NCBI RefSeq assembly: GCF_014217805.1 | Contig: NZ_CP055156.1 | Coordinates: forward strand, 4,966,585 to 5,030,584 | DNA from: Adhaeribacter swui | GTDB lineage: Bacteria > Bacteroidota > Bacteroidia > Cytophagales > Hymenobacteraceae | Length of the DNA stretch: 64,000 nt | Reading direction: 5' to 3' | In this document: in pieces, positions 26,116 through 35,654 of the stretch | Position numbering within the stretch: position 1 is the stretch's first letter | Layout: every line of letters starts with the position of its first letter | Program-made: the position numbers and the translations under genes | Notes under the pieces: model-generated | The model's database searches: none | Seen by the model: the letters and a program-made list of their open reading frames with translations, nothing else | What the model was told of the DNA's origin: nothing

Positions 26116-26658
26116 CTAGCGGTCGAAATTTCTTTTTCTTAATTCAGTAATGTGCGCTACGTGGTGCTTGCCATGCCAGGCATATATCCCAACAGCGGTG
26201 GCCAAAGTAGTTTCGCCGGATTGCGGATGCACAAAGCTGCGTTGCCATTGGTCGGGGGTTAACGACTCTAGAAGCATAACCCAACGCAGATGCAAGGCTT
26301 CCAACAGCAATAAAGAAATATCTACGGGTGCGTGTTTGCCATCTTCTAACTCGGCCCAGAGTTGTTCTTCGTAGGGTTTTATTACGGGTTTGTCTTCCGT
26401 AAGGGCTAATCGAAAACGGGTGTAGCTATTAATGTGACTATCGGCTACGTGGTTCACCGTTTGGCGAATGGTCCAGCCGCCAGGGCGGTAAGGGGTTTCC
26501 AATTCAGCTTCCCCTAAATCTTTTACGGCCTTGCGCAACAGAGCGGGCAAATGGCTGATTTCGGTAATATATTCTTTTAGGTCGTCTGGCGATAGATCCG
26601 GTTTAGGAACAAATTTACCAATGGGATAACGCAGCGCTTCGATGTTTAAAGTTGCCAT
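26116..26658 (-). CDS. DinB/YfiT-family metal-dependent hydrolase (putative bacillithiol transferase)
   Basis: About 180 aa from the ATG at 26658 (the frame continues 21 codons upstream without family similarity). DinB four-helix bundle with three metal-binding His: RPGGWTIRQTVNHVADSH and GIYAWHGKHHVAHITEL. The N-terminal ALRYPIGKFVP and the helix order match YfiT proteins, which are thiol S-transferases linked to bacillithiol in Bacillus. Whether this organism makes bacillithiol cannot be seen here. Confidence 0.82.
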   Translation of the reverse strand: MATLNIEALRYPIGKFVPKPDLSPDDLKEYITEISHLPALLRKAVKDLGEAELETPYRPGGWTIRQTVNHVADSHINSYTRFRLALTEDKPVIKPYEEQLWAELEDGKHAPVDISLLLLEALHLRWVMLLESLTPDQWQRSFVHPQSGETTLATAVGIYAWHGKHHVAHITELRKRNFDR

Positions 26659-26758
26659 ACAGGTTAAATAGAAATGTTTATGGCTCAATAATATAAAATC
26701 TTTGTTAATAGTAATCCACAAAATGTGGCCGGGTTTTTCGGATGTAAAATAGCTCCGG

Positions 26759-26790
26759 TTTGTGCCCGAACTAAAAACCGGCTAATTTTG
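26759..26790 (+). promoter_or_regulatory. Promoter of the DUF3109 gene
   Basis: TTTG (26759-26762), 20 nt, TAATTTTG (26783-26790): full match to the Bacteroidota promoter. The ATG of the next gene is at 26813, giving a leader of roughly 15 nt. Confidence 0.6.
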
Positions 26791-26812
26791 TAGTTTGAGA
26801 TATACCTTACTT

Positions 26813-27394
26813 ATGATAGTGCTGCAACATACCGTCGTGAGCGACGATTTAAAAGATAAATTTTTTGTTTGTAACCTCGAAAAATGCAAAGGTGCCTGCT
26901 GCGTAGAAGGCGATTTAGGTGCTCCGCTAGAGGATGATGAACTAGCGATTTTACAGGAAAATTACGATATTATTAAACCTTACCTTTCGCCGGAAGGCCA
27001 GCAAGCCATTGCGGAACAAGGGTTGTACATTAAAGATTGGGAAGGTGATTTTTCTACTACCACCATTGGCAACCGCGAATGCGCTTACGCCATTTACGAC
27101 GAGAACCTAACTTTAAAATGCGGCATAGAGCAAGCCTACCTGGATGGTAAAATTAACTGGCGCAAGCCCATTTCGTGCCATTTGTACCCCATCCGGATTA
27201 CCAAATACGATGGGTTTGAAGCTTTAAACTACGATAAATGGCAAATTTGCAATGCCGCTTGTAGCTTTGGTCAGGATTTAGGGGTGCGGGTTTATCAATT
27301 TTTAAAAGAGCCGTTAATTCGTAAATATGGCCAAGAGTGGTATAATGAACTGGAAGACTTAGTGGCGGAAGAAGAGCAAATTTTTAAAAAATAA
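26813..27394 (+). CDS. DUF3109 Cys-rich protein (YkgJ-like)
   Basis: 193 aa from the ATG at 26813; the frame continues six codons upstream to a TTG, which would lie at or before the likely transcription start. Cysteine pattern: Cys20, Cys25, Cys29 and Cys30 ([19 protein letters not shown]), then [26 protein letters not shown] and CNAACSFG. This resembles the Fe-S or zinc-binding CxxxCC family (YkgJ/DUF3109). Function unknown; a metal-cluster protein is a reasonable inference. Ends at a hairpin terminator. Confidence 0.82.
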   Translation: MIVLQHTVVSDDLKDKFFVCNLEKCKGACCVEGDLGAPLEDDELAILQENYDIIKPYLSPEGQQAIAEQGLYIKDWEGDFSTTTIGNRECAYAIYDENLTLKCGIEQAYLDGKINWRKPISCHLYPIRITKYDGFEALNYDKWQICNAACSFGQDLGVRVYQFLKEPLIRKYGQEWYNELEDLVAEEEQIFKK

Positions 27395-27419
27395 ATATTT
27401 TATCAGCCATAGAAAAATA

Positions 27420-27450
27420 AAAAGCCCGGCCTAAATGGCCAGGCTTTTTG
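27420..27450. terminator. Bidirectional terminator
   Basis: AAAAGCCcGGCC / GGCCaGGCTTTTT hairpin with one mismatch and a 5-nt loop, between convergent DUF3109 and accC genes. A-run and T-run flank it. Confidence 0.78.
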
Positions 27451-27468
27451 TTTTGGGTTTTGTTTGTC

Positions 27469-28818
27469 CTATTCGGCCAACACGCTGAAGTCATAGGTAT
27501 CCAGGTATTTGGTAGTAAAATTCCCGGATTTAAAGTTTTCGTCGTCCATCATTTTTAAATGAAACGGAATAGTGGTTTTTACGCCTTCCACTACAAACTC
27601 ACTCAAGGCCCGCTTCATTTTAACAATAGCTTCTTCGCGGGTTTGCGCCGTTACGATAAGTTTAGCAATCATAGAGTCGTAGTTTGGCGGAATAGTATAA
27701 CCAGCATAAACGTGCGTATCAACCCGAACACCATGCCCACCCGGAATATGTAAGGTGGTGATTTTACCGGGAGCTGGCCGGAAGCCATTTGCCGGATCTT
27801 CGGCGTTAATGCGGCACTCAATGGCGTGCATTTGCGGGAAATAATTTTTACCCGATATCGGAACGCCGGCGGCCACCTTTATTTGTTCTTTAATTAAGTC
27901 AAAATTAATTACTTCTTCGGTAATAGGGTGCTCCACCTGAATCCGGGTGTTCATCTCCATGAAGTAAAAGTTTTTGTGCTTGTCTACCAAAAATTCAATG
28001 GTACCCACGCCTTCGTAGCTAATAGCCGAGGCACCCGCAATCGCGGCTTTCCCCATGGCATCTCTTAGATTATCGTCAATGAATGGCGAAGGCGTTTCTT
28101 CGATTAGTTTTTGGTGACGGCGCTGGATAGAGCAATCCCGCTCGGATAAGTGGCAAACTTTCCCGTATTGATCACCTACCAACTGAATTTCGATGTGCCG
28201 GGGTTCTTCCACAAATTTTTCCAGGTACATGCCATCGTCCCCAAAAGCGGCTTTGGCTTCGGTGCGGGCGCTGGTCCAGGCTTTTTCAAACTCTTCGTCG
28301 CTGTTGATGATGCGCATACCGCGACCACCACCACCAGCGGTAGCTTTGATAATAACCGGATACTTAATTTTATGAGCCAGTTTAATGCCTTCTTCTACCG
28401 ACTTTAACAAACCATCGGAACCCGGAATGGTGGGTACGCCCGCTTTTTTCATGGTAGTTTTGGCCGATGACTTGTCACCCATGGCGTTAATCATACTGGG
28501 CGTAGCGCCAATAAATTTAATGCCGTTTTCCTGGCAAATGCGGGAAAACTCCGCGTTTTCTGATAAAAACCCGTAACCCGGGTGAATGGCATCGGCATTG
28601 GTAATTTCGGCCGCCGAAATAATACTGGGTATATTTAAATAAGATAAGGCACTAGAAGGGGGACCAATACACACGGCTTCATCCGCAAATCGCACATGTA
28701 GGCTTTCTTTATCGGCGGTGGAGTATACCGCCACTGTTTTAATACCCATCTCCTTACAGGTACGAATAACCCGCAGCGCTATTTCGCCTCGATTGGCAAC
28801 CAGAATTTTCTTAAACAC
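27469..28818 (-). CDS. accC: Acetyl-CoA carboxylase, biotin carboxylase subunit
   Basis: ATP-dependent carboxylation of biotin on AccB, the first step of malonyl-CoA formation. 449 aa, standard. N-terminal [26 protein letters not shown]-grasp glycine loop [62 protein letters not shown] and ECRINAEDP. It is the last gene of the accB-accC pair, but 206 nt separate them, filled by an inverted pair of tandem arrays. The carboxyltransferase genes accA and accD are not in this window. Confidence 0.97.
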   Translation of the reverse strand: MFKKILVANRGEIALRVIRTCKEMGIKTVAVYSTADKESLHVRFADEAVCIGPPSSALSYLNIPSIISAAEITNADAIHPGYGFLSENAEFSRICQENGIKFIGATPSMINAMGDKSSAKTTMKKAGVPTIPGSDGLLKSVEEGIKLAHKIKYPVIIKATAGGGGRGMRIINSDEEFEKAWTSARTEAKAAFGDDGMYLEKFVEEPRHIEIQLVGDQYGKVCHLSERDCSIQRRHQKLIEETPSPFIDDNLRDAMGKAAIAGASAISYEGVGTIEFLVDKHKNFYFMEMNTRIQVEHPITEEVINFDLIKEQIKVAAGVPISGKNYFPQMHAIECRINAEDPANGFRPAPGKITTLHIPGGHGVRVDTHVYAGYTIPPNYDSMIAKLIVTAQTREEAIVKMKRALSEFVVEGVKTTIPFHLKMMDDENFKSGNFTTKYLDTYDFSVLAE

Positions 28819-28827
28819 AGTTCTATT

Positions 28828-28862
28828 AATTTTAAATTAGAAATTATGAATTAGTAATTAAC
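28828..28862 (+). repeat. 7-bp tandem array, left arm (accC/accB spacer)
   Basis: Five consecutive 7-bp units: AATTTTA, AATTAGA, AATTATG, AATTAGT, AATTAAC. The inverted partner is at 28992-29019. Confidence 0.65.
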
Positions 28863-28991
28863 CTTTACACCTCAATTTTTAAAAATTTAAGTTTTTCTCG
28901 TACATTAAATACACCTATACGATTACTTTAAAATTTTAAATGAAGGTAGTTTAAAGCAAAAAAGAATTAAAAACTAGGAAGACGAAGCTAC

Positions 28992-29019
28992 CCTAATTCT
29001 TAATTCTTCATTCATAATT
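28992..29019 (-). repeat. 7-bp tandem array, right arm (accC/accB spacer)
   Basis: Read on the minus strand: AATTATG, AATGAAG, AATTAAG, AATTAGG, four 7-bp units sharing the AATTANG consensus of the left arm but in opposite orientation. The 129-bp spacer between the arms has AT palindromes and no open frame. Confidence 0.65.
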
Positions 29020-29024
29020 AATTT

Positions 29025-29513
29025 TTAAGATGGATCAATCAGGAATAAAGGTTGATCGTATTCTACCGGCGAGGCATTATCCACGAGTACTTTAACTACT
29101 TTACCGCCAAATTCAGCTTCAATTTCATTAAATAACTTCATGGCCTCGATGATACAAATAACATCGCCCTTGCTAATTTCGTCGCCCACATTTACAAAAG
29201 AAGGCGATTCCGGGCTGGATGAACGGTAAAAAGTACCGATCATGGGCGATTTTATAGTAAGATAGTTGCTTTCGGAACTAGCTGCCGGGCTTGCCGACGG
29301 GGCCGTTGCAGCCGTCGTTGCTACCGGAACTGCGGGAGCAGGAGCAGCGGCAGTTGGTGTTGCTGGCCGGGGAGGTTCCGAAACGTAATGCACTTTAGGT
29401 GAATCCGGATCCCGTTTTACCGAAATTTTAAATTCTTCGGTTTCAATGTCTACTTTGTTTAAACCCGACTTTGCAATAAAGTCAATCAGTTCCTGAAGTT
29501 CTTTCGCTTTCAT
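29025..29513 (-). CDS. accB: Acetyl-CoA carboxylase biotin carboxyl carrier protein
   Basis: Carries the biotin that shuttles CO2 between AccC and the carboxyltransferase. 162 aa. N-terminal helix domain (residues 1-35), a Pro/Ala-rich flexible linker (about 48-80) and the biotinyl domain with SPMIGTFYRSSSPESPSFV and EAMKLFNEIEA, where Lys126 is the biotinylation site. The start follows the efp stop by 3 nt, so accB is in the fabH-efp-accB transcript. Confidence 0.97.
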   Translation of the reverse strand: MKAKELQELIDFIAKSGLNKVDIETEEFKISVKRDPDSPKVHYVSEPPRPATPTAAAPAPAVPVATTAATAPSASPAASSESNYLTIKSPMIGTFYRSSSPESPSFVNVGDEISKGDVICIIEAMKLFNEIEAEFGGKVVKVLVDNASPVEYDQPLFLIDPS

Positions 29514-29516
29514 AGT

Positions 29517-30080
29517 TTATTTAACTCGTTCTGCATAAGTGTAAGTACGGGTGTCTACTTTTATCAATTCGTCTTGGTTGATAAAAAGCGGAACCTGAAT
29601 AGTTGCACCGGTTTCTACAATGGCCGCTTTAGAAGCGTTTGTAGCGGTGTCGCCTTTAATACCTGGTTCGGTGTAGGTAATCATTAATTCTACAAACGGC
29701 GGTATTTCACAGGTAAGCGGGGTTTCTGTTTCAGCATGAAACAAAATAGTTACTTCCTGACCATCTTTTAGTAAATCAGCAAAAGGAACCATTTTTTCCT
29801 GCAAAATTACCTGTTCAAAGGTATTGGTATCCATAAAGGTATAGCCCATATCATCTTTGTACAAAAACTGATGGGGCCGTTGTTCTACGCGGGCGGTAGT
29901 TACCTTTACACCGGCATTAAACGTGTTATCGATTACCTTACCGGTTTTAATATTTTTTAGCTTAGTCCGTACAAAAGCCGGACCTTTACCCGGTTTCACG
30001 TGCTGAAATTCGGTAATTACATATAAATCACCGTTGTATTCCAGACAAAGCCCGTTTTTGAAATCAGCAGTAGTAGCCAT
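29517..30080 (-). CDS. efp: Elongation factor P
   Basis: Relieves ribosome stalling at polyproline stretches. 187 aa, three beta-barrel domains. The tip loop of domain I reads [17 protein letters not shown], with the Lys (residue 32) in the modified-lysine position; the modification enzyme is not in this window. Domain [19 protein letters not shown] and the C-terminal [24 protein letters not shown] are typical. The efp-accB-accC order is widespread. Confidence 0.97.
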   Translation of the reverse strand: MATTADFKNGLCLEYNGDLYVITEFQHVKPGKGPAFVRTKLKNIKTGKVIDNTFNAGVKVTTARVEQRPHQFLYKDDMGYTFMDTNTFEQVILQEKMVPFADLLKDGQEVTILFHAETETPLTCEIPPFVELMITYTEPGIKGDTATNASKAAIVETGATIQVPLFINQDELIKVDTRTYTYAERVK

Positions 30081-30179
30081 GTTATAATTTTATTAACGAT
30101 TAAAAGTCTTTGTAACTAGAAAAGTAAGACTTTCAATTTACATTCAAATGATTAAAGCTAAATTTTAAATTTTTAAAAA

Positions 30180-31178
30180 TTATTGGGGATCGTAGGCCCA
30201 TTTCAAATAAATGGATCCCCAGGTAAAGCCGCCGCCAAATGCTGCCAGAATGATATTATCCCCTTTCTTTAATTGTTTTTCGTAATCCCACAGGCAAAGC
30301 GGTAAGGTGCCACTGGTTGTATTGCCGTAACGATCAATATTCATCATTACTTTATCACTGCCAATGTTCATGCGGCTAGAGGTGGCATCAATAATGCGTT
30401 TGTTAGCTTGGTGCGGAACGAGCCAGGCCACATCATCACCCGTTAACTGATTACGTTCCATTACTTCGGCGGCAACATCGGCCATACCTTTCACGGCAAA
30501 TTTAAAAACGGTAGTTCCTTCCTGGTAGGCGTAATGTTCTTTGTTGGCTACGGTTTCGTGGGTAGCTGGCTGGCGGCTGCCGCCCGCTTTCATGTGCAGG
30601 TAAGGAGCGCCGGAACCATCCGATTTTAAAACTTCGTCGATAATGCCGAGGCCTTCTGTGTTAGGTTCCAGCATTACGGCACCGCCACCATCGCCAAAAA
30701 TAATGCAGGTAGTACGGTCTTCGTAATTGATAATCGACGACATTTTGTCGGCGCCAGCAATAATTATCTTTTTATACCTTCCTGATTCAATGAATTTAGC
30801 CCCCGTGGAAAGGGCAAACAAGAAACCGGAACACGCGGCCTGCAAATCGTAGCCAAAAGCATTTACAAGGCCGGTTGCGTTGGCCACCAGGTTAGCGGTA
30901 GCCGGAAATACCATGTCGGGGGTAGTAGTAGCAACAATAATTAACTCTACTTCTTCGGGGCGGGTATTGGTTTTTTGCAAAAGATCCCGTACTGCCTGGT
31001 TTACAATATAGGAGGTTCCTTCGCCTTCTTTTTTTAAAATTCTTCTTTCTTTAATACCGGTGCGGGTAACGATCCATTCATCGTTTGTCTCGACCATGGT
31101 TTCCAACTCTTGGTTGGTAAGGATATAATCCGGTACGTAGCCGCTTACGCCAGTAATAGCAGCAGATATTTTGCTCAT
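30180..31178 (-). CDS. fabH: 3-oxoacyl-ACP synthase III
   Basis: Starts fatty-acid synthesis by condensing acetyl-CoA (or a branched acyl-CoA) with malonyl-ACP. 332 aa. Catalytic triad regions are intact: Cys116 in [12 protein letters not shown], His in [13 protein letters not shown], Asn in [13 protein letters not shown]. Also [13 protein letters not shown] and [18 protein letters not shown]. It is followed by efp and preceded by plsX with a 29-nt gap. Confidence 0.97.
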   Translation of the reverse strand: MSKISAAITGVSGYVPDYILTNQELETMVETNDEWIVTRTGIKERRILKKEGEGTSYIVNQAVRDLLQKTNTRPEEVELIIVATTTPDMVFPATANLVANATGLVNAFGYDLQAACSGFLFALSTGAKFIESGRYKKIIIAGADKMSSIINYEDRTTCIIFGDGGGAVMLEPNTEGLGIIDEVLKSDGSGAPYLHMKAGGSRQPATHETVANKEHYAYQEGTTVFKFAVKGMADVAAEVMERNQLTGDDVAWLVPHQANKRIIDATSSRMNIGSDKVMMNIDRYGNTTSGTLPLCLWDYEKQLKKGDNIILAAFGGGFTWGSIYLKWAYDPQ

Positions 31179-31207
31179 AGTCAGAGTTCTTGGTTCTTAA
31201 TGGGCAA

Positions 31208-32149
31208 TCAGGCACTAAAGGTTTTTTGTATTTGCTCCGTAATGCCAGATTTAGCCATTTGGTAGGCCAGATGCAACATATTGCAGGTTGCGGTTGGGCT
31301 GGAAACACCATGCCCAATAATTGCATTGCCGTTAATACCTAAAATTGGGCTGCCACCCACTGCTTCGTAATTAAACTTATCAAAGTAGGGATCGGCAATG
31401 TTTTTACTTAATAAAATATCGTAGATGGATTCGGATAGTTTTAAAATAACGTTGCCAATATATCCATCACAAACAATAACATCGGCCTTGTCGTTAAATA
31501 AATCCCGACCTTCGATGTTACCAATAAAATTTAAACTTTTGTTGTTTTTAAGCAGTTGGTGGGCGGCTTGTAATATTACCGTGCCTTTGCCTTCTTCTTC
31601 CCCCAGGTTCATTAAACCTACTTTGGGATTTTCAATTTCCAGTACGTTAATCGCGTATACAGAACCCAGCTCGCCAAATTGCTCCAGTACTTCTGGTTTG
31701 CATTCGGCGTTTGCTCCCACATCCAGGAAAATACCCGTACTGCCATTTAGTTTAGGCACAAAGCCAACAATAGCAGGTCTTAAAACTCCCTCTACCGCCT
31801 TTACACTAAACATAGCGCCGACCAGCATAGCTCCGGTATTGCCGGCACTGCAAAAAGCATCAACATCTTTTAATTTTAACAATTGATACCCTTTTGAAAT
31901 ACTAGAATCTGGTTTTTGAGTAAGTGCTTTGGTAGGATGCTCCCCCATGTGAATTACCTGACTCGCAGCAACAATGGAAATGCGGGAAGAAGTAGAACCA
32001 TGCTTTTGCAAGCATTCCCGCACTACTTCTTCCTGACCAATCAAAACTATCTCGGCATCTTCCGGCAAATTGTGGGAAGCCAAAATTGCTCCTTGTACAA
32101 TAGCATCAGGAGCAAAATCACCGCCCATAGCGTCGAGGGCTATTCTCAT
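31208..32149 (-). CDS. plsX: Phosphate acyltransferase PlsX
   Basis: Makes acyl-phosphate from acyl-ACP for phospholipid synthesis; peripheral membrane enzyme. 313 aa. [73 protein letters not shown] and [15 protein letters not shown] are characteristic. Located 3 nt after rpmF and ahead of fabH, the classic rpmF-plsX-fabH arrangement. Confidence 0.97.
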   Translation of the reverse strand: MRIALDAMGGDFAPDAIVQGAILASHNLPEDAEIVLIGQEEVVRECLQKHGSTSSRISIVAASQVIHMGEHPTKALTQKPDSSISKGYQLLKLKDVDAFCSAGNTGAMLVGAMFSVKAVEGVLRPAIVGFVPKLNGSTGIFLDVGANAECKPEVLEQFGELGSVYAINVLEIENPKVGLMNLGEEEGKGTVILQAAHQLLKNNKSLNFIGNIEGRDLFNDKADVIVCDGYIGNVILKLSESIYDILLSKNIADPYFDKFNYEAVGGSPILGINGNAIIGHGVSSPTATCNMLHLAYQMAKSGITEQIQKTFSA

Positions 32150-32152
32150 ACG

Positions 32153-32338
32153 TTAGGCCGCTACTTCTTTCTCGATAGCTTGCTTACCCCGGTAATATCC
32201 ACACTCTGAACAAACCCGGTGGTACAATACCGGCGAACCACAGTTGGAGCATTCCATGTGGGTGCTTGGGGTTAATTTATAATGCGTTCTTCTCTTATCT
32301 CTTCTGGTTTTCGAAATCTTTCGTTTAGGATGTGCCAT
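32153..32338 (-). CDS. rpmF: 50S ribosomal protein L32
   Basis: 61 aa. MAHPKRKISKTRRDKRRTHY followed by a zinc-ribbon with Cys30, Cys33, Cys43 and Cys46 (ECSNCG...VCSECGYY). This is the C+ zinc-binding form. Linked to DUF177 upstream and plsX downstream, as in many bacteria. Confidence 0.97.
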   Translation of the reverse strand: MAHPKRKISKTRRDKRRTHYKLTPSTHMECSNCGSPVLYHRVCSECGYYRGKQAIEKEVAA

Positions 32339-32382
32339 TTTTTAATTAACTGTACTGGTTTTTTAGATTATTATGAAATTCT

Positions 32383-32928
32383 TTACTTTAACTTTTTTAA
32401 AATATCCCACCGTGGATCCCCGGCACCATCATCGTCCTGGTCATCATCGTCGGCAGGGGTATTGGCGCTACCGCTGGTATAAATCAGAATGTTTTCAGCA
32501 TCCGGATCTTCGTCTACCTCATAAAAACGAGGATGCAGTTTCTTAATTGGTATTGCTAAACCTACGTAATCAAATAAGTGCTGCGCAATGTTTATCGATT
32601 GGGTACCTGGTAAAATCTGCAAAACATTATCGTCTAATTCAGTTTCTACGGCACCGTATCGTACTAATAGTAATTCATCAATGTTAATCGGATAGTCAAA
32701 TTCATCTAAACTCCGGTCGCAAGTTACATTAACATGGCCGGTAATTTTAAATTCAAATTGCAAGAGCAAATCTGTTTTATCCAGAATAACATGCGCCCGC
32801 AAAAGCCCCCCATTTAACAGGTTTTGGTCGAATAATTCGAAAAACGCATTATCCAGCACAAAATCATATTCGTGTACCTTATTGCTAAGGGTGGCAATCT
32901 GAATATCAAACTCGGTTATCTTTCTCAC
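32383..32928 (-). CDS. DUF177/YceD family protein
   Basis: About 181 aa. The family is found beside rpmF and is linked to 23S rRNA and ribosome maturation in some species. Central FEFKITGHVNVTCDRSLDEFDYPI is the typical conserved block, and the C-terminal tail is acidic (PADDDDQDDDGAGDPRWDILKKLK) with the usual DPRW ending. Start choice: a GTG at 32928 gives MRKITEFDIQIA; the frame extends to a TTG at 32955, but a TAATTTTG -7-like box at 32960-32953 covers that codon, favouring the GTG. Confidence 0.85.
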   Translation of the reverse strand: MRKITEFDIQIATLSNKVHEYDFVLDNAFFELFDQNLLNGGLLRAHVILDKTDLLLQFEFKITGHVNVTCDRSLDEFDYPINIDELLLVRYGAVETELDDNVLQILPGTQSINIAQHLFDYVGLAIPIKKLHPRFYEVDEDPDAENILIYTSGSANTPADDDDQDDDGAGDPRWDILKKLK

Positions 32929-32952
32929 GGCTACCCATTTTTTTGCAAAGCG

Positions 32953-32960
32953 CAAAATTA
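32953..32960 (-). promoter_or_regulatory. Candidate -7 box for DUF177-rpmF-plsX-fabH
   Basis: TAATTTTG on the minus strand, 25 nt before the GTG at 32928. The -33 region lacks a clear TTG, so confidence is low. Confidence 0.33.
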
Positions 32961-33004
32961 GTAATTTAATCTCTAATTAAAAAAATTAAAATAGATTCCC
33001 TTGC

Positions 33005-34009
33005 TTACGATAATCTTCTTTTCCGGATAATATCAATGGCCAGAAATAATGCTTCCCGGAAAGAGGTTTCGGAGGCTTTGTTTGTGCCGGCAATATTGTA
33101 AGCCGTACCATGGTCGGGTGAGGTACGAACAACGGGTAAACCCGCCGTAAAATTTACGCCGCTATCAAAGGCTAAGGTTTTAAACGGAATCAATCCCTGA
33201 TCGTGGTACATGGCCAACGTAGCATCTACCTGCTGGTACTGGCGGGTGCCAAAAAAACCATCGGCCGGAAAAGGTCCGAAGAGCAGATGCCCGCGTTCTT
33301 TTAAGGTACGGATGGCCGGAATAATGACTTCCTGTTCTTCGGTGCCCAGTAAGCCATTTTCGCCGGCGTGCGGATTTAAGCCCAGTACGGCTATTCGCGG
33401 CTTTTGAATGCCGAAATCCTGTTGCAGGGAGTTAAGTAATATGGTTAATTTTTGCAGCAAAAGCTCCGTTGTAATTTTACCTGCCACGTCTTTTACGGGC
33501 AAGTGACCGGTTGCCGTAGCTACCCGTAAATTGCCGCTTACTAAAAACATCAGGCTTTCGGCGGCTTCAAAGTAAGAAGTAAAAAACTCAGTGTGGCCCG
33601 GAAATTTAAATTCTTCGGATTGTATATTATCTTTATCAATGGGAGCCGTTACAATTCCATCAATCAAGCCGGCTTTTAAATCGGCGCAGGCCGCTTGGAT
33701 AGATTGCAAAGCCGCCCGGCCGGATTGCGCCGTCGGTTTGCCTAGAGTTAGTTCGTATTCTTCCTCCCAGCAGTTTAGCACATTTACCCGGTTATTATCA
33801 ATTTCGGAGACCTGGCGCACTTGCTGAAAAGAAAAATTTTCGACGTGCAATAACTTACGAGTTTTGTTTATGAGCGATCCAGCGCCGTAAATAATAGGTG
33901 TGCAAAAATTTAAAATCCGGTTGTCAGCCAAAGTTTTAACGATCACTTCCGGACCTATTCCGTTATAATCGCCAAGGGTAATGCCTATTTTTAATTTGGG
34001 TTTGTCCAT
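33005..34009 (-). CDS. pdxA: 4-hydroxythreonine-4-phosphate dehydrogenase
   Basis: NAD-dependent step of the DXP-dependent pyridoxal phosphate pathway. About 334 aa from the ATG at 34009 (upstream TTG at 34054 rejected: the PdxA fold starts at KIGITLGDYNGIGPEV). Metal-binding His in FPGHTEFFTSYF, SGNLRVATATGHLPVKDV, LNPHAGENGLLGTEE and the MYHDQGLIPFK, GVNFTAGLPVVRTSPDHGTA motifs are complete. The pdxJ partner is not here. The 57-nt gap after pepA allows one transcript. Confidence 0.96.
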   Translation of the reverse strand: MDKPKLKIGITLGDYNGIGPEVIVKTLADNRILNFCTPIIYGAGSLINKTRKLLHVENFSFQQVRQVSEIDNNRVNVLNCWEEEYELTLGKPTAQSGRAALQSIQAACADLKAGLIDGIVTAPIDKDNIQSEEFKFPGHTEFFTSYFEAAESLMFLVSGNLRVATATGHLPVKDVAGKITTELLLQKLTILLNSLQQDFGIQKPRIAVLGLNPHAGENGLLGTEEQEVIIPAIRTLKERGHLLFGPFPADGFFGTRQYQQVDATLAMYHDQGLIPFKTLAFDSGVNFTAGLPVVRTSPDHGTAYNIAGTNKASETSFREALFLAIDIIRKRRLS

Positions 34010-34066
34010 GTTCAGGTAGGTGGTACCAGGTTTATGGTTGAGCGTACTTGTCAACCAAGCGTAGTT

Positions 34067-35512
34067 TTATTTACTAGCCTCTTTTACTTGTTCTGTTAAA
34101 AATTGATAGATCAGCCGCACCGTAGAGCCAGTGCCGTTTTTACCGCGGTAATTATCCGGCGAAGTAAGAAAAGCCGTACCGGCAATATCCAGATGAATCC
34201 AGGGGAAAGAAGTAAAATGCTCTAAAAACTTACCCGCCGTAATAGCACCGGCTTCCGGTCCACCCAGATTTTTTAAATCGGCAATATCAGATTTTAAATG
34301 TTCGGCGTATTCTTCCCACAACGGAAACTCCACCAGGCGCTCGTACGTGTTTTCGCCGGATTTTTTAAATTTTTGCCTGATTTCTTCCGGAGCATTACTT
34401 ATCATTACAATTCCTTCGCGGCCAATAGCGCGGGCGGCCGCCCCGGTTAAAGTAGCCATATCAATCACTAATTCCGGATCGTATTTCTTAGCAAAATGTA
34501 GCGCATCCGCTAATATCAACCGACCTTCGGCATCGGTGTTTAGTACTTCCACGGTAGTGCCGCTGTACATGGTTATTACGTCGCCGGGAGCAAAGGCCCG
34601 GCCGCCGGGCCGGTTATCGGTAGCGGGTATTAAGCCAATAACGTGAACGGGGATTTTATTTTTAGCTAAAGCGTAAAAAATACCAATAACTCCGGCAGCA
34701 CCAGCCATGTCGCATTTCATCATGTCCATGGATTGGGGAGTGGGCTTCAAACTTAAACCGCCGGTATCGTAAACCACGCCTTTACCCACTAAAATATATG
34801 GTTTGGTATTATGCGCATTATCGGGTTTGTATTCCAGAATAGAAAAAGTAGGCGGATCGAGGCTGCCTTGGTTAACCGCTAATAATCCTCCCATTTTTAA
34901 AGCTTGAATTTTTAGCATATCCAGCACTTCTGTTGCAAAACCAGCATGTTCGCCTACGGCCGTAATGGTTTCGGCAAATTGCTCCGCCGATTGGTAGTTG
35001 TGCGGTTCGTTTACTAAATCGCGGGTTAAATAAACGCCCGAAAGTAAGTTGTTGTATTCGTTTACTTCCGCTTCGGCAATAGCGCTATCGGTTATAATAA
35101 TGGTTTGCAACGCGCATGCGTTACTTTTATCGGTTTTATATTTATCAAACTGGTAATTACTTAAAAATAAGCCTTCGGCTAAGTACAAAGACGCTTTAGA
35201 ACCGGTCAGGTCGTGGAGGTAAATTTCCGGCACTTTATCGGTTTGCACCAGCTTTTGTAAATGAAAACCGGCCTTCCGTAATTCTTCGTGATACGCCGAG
35301 AATGCCGGCTTGGGAACCGTAACCACTACGTAAATACGATAAGTATACCGGTTTATAACAATCAGTTTTTGTTTAGCCTCCACCTGATTTTTTAAAAAAT
35401 CTAGTTCCTCCGCACTAAAATCGGCCGAAGGCAAATCAGCAGCAGCGTTAACGATCAACACCAAATTGTTATCTTTTGGTAACTTGGTATCGTATTTCAG
35501 TTGTGTCGGCAT
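34067..35512 (-). CDS. Leucyl aminopeptidase, M17 family
   Basis: Cytosolic two-metal aminopeptidase that trims N-terminal residues from peptides. 481 aa. The metal and active-site blocks are intact: ILVGKGVVYDTGGLSLKP (Lys and Asp), MDMMKCDMAGAAGVIG, the family signature NTDAEGRLILADAL, and IDMATLTGAAARAIGREG. The N-terminal domain (residues 1-165) is less conserved. It is divergent from rsmA with a 142-nt spacer. Confidence 0.94.
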   Translation of the reverse strand: MPTQLKYDTKLPKDNNLVLIVNAAADLPSADFSAEELDFLKNQVEAKQKLIVINRYTYRIYVVVTVPKPAFSAYHEELRKAGFHLQKLVQTDKVPEIYLHDLTGSKASLYLAEGLFLSNYQFDKYKTDKSNACALQTIIITDSAIAEAEVNEYNNLLSGVYLTRDLVNEPHNYQSAEQFAETITAVGEHAGFATEVLDMLKIQALKMGGLLAVNQGSLDPPTFSILEYKPDNAHNTKPYILVGKGVVYDTGGLSLKPTPQSMDMMKCDMAGAAGVIGIFYALAKNKIPVHVIGLIPATDNRPGGRAFAPGDVITMYSGTTVEVLNTDAEGRLILADALHFAKKYDPELVIDMATLTGAAARAIGREGIVMISNAPEEIRQKFKKSGENTYERLVEFPLWEEYAEHLKSDIADLKNLGGPEAGAITAGKFLEHFTSFPWIHLDIAGTAFLTSPDNYRGKNGTGSTVRLIYQFLTEQVKEASK

Positions 35513-35530
35513 GGTTCTATCGTATCTTTG
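35501..35530 (+). promoter_or_regulatory. Candidate rsmA promoter
   Basis: TTG (35501-35503), 19 nt, TATCTTTG (35523-35530), matching the Bacteroidota consensus. The -33 part lies inside the first codons of the divergent aminopeptidase gene. It predicts a leader of roughly 115 nt before the GTG start at 35655. Confidence 0.45.
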
Positions 35531-35654
35531 GCGCGCAATATACTAAAAGTTTAAAAGTTTCAGGAACTGCGACGCATTACCCTAAAATTTGTTGCTTTTT
35601 AAATTCAGCTAACGCATTAACTACTGGTAAATAAAACCGGCTTACTACAATCTC

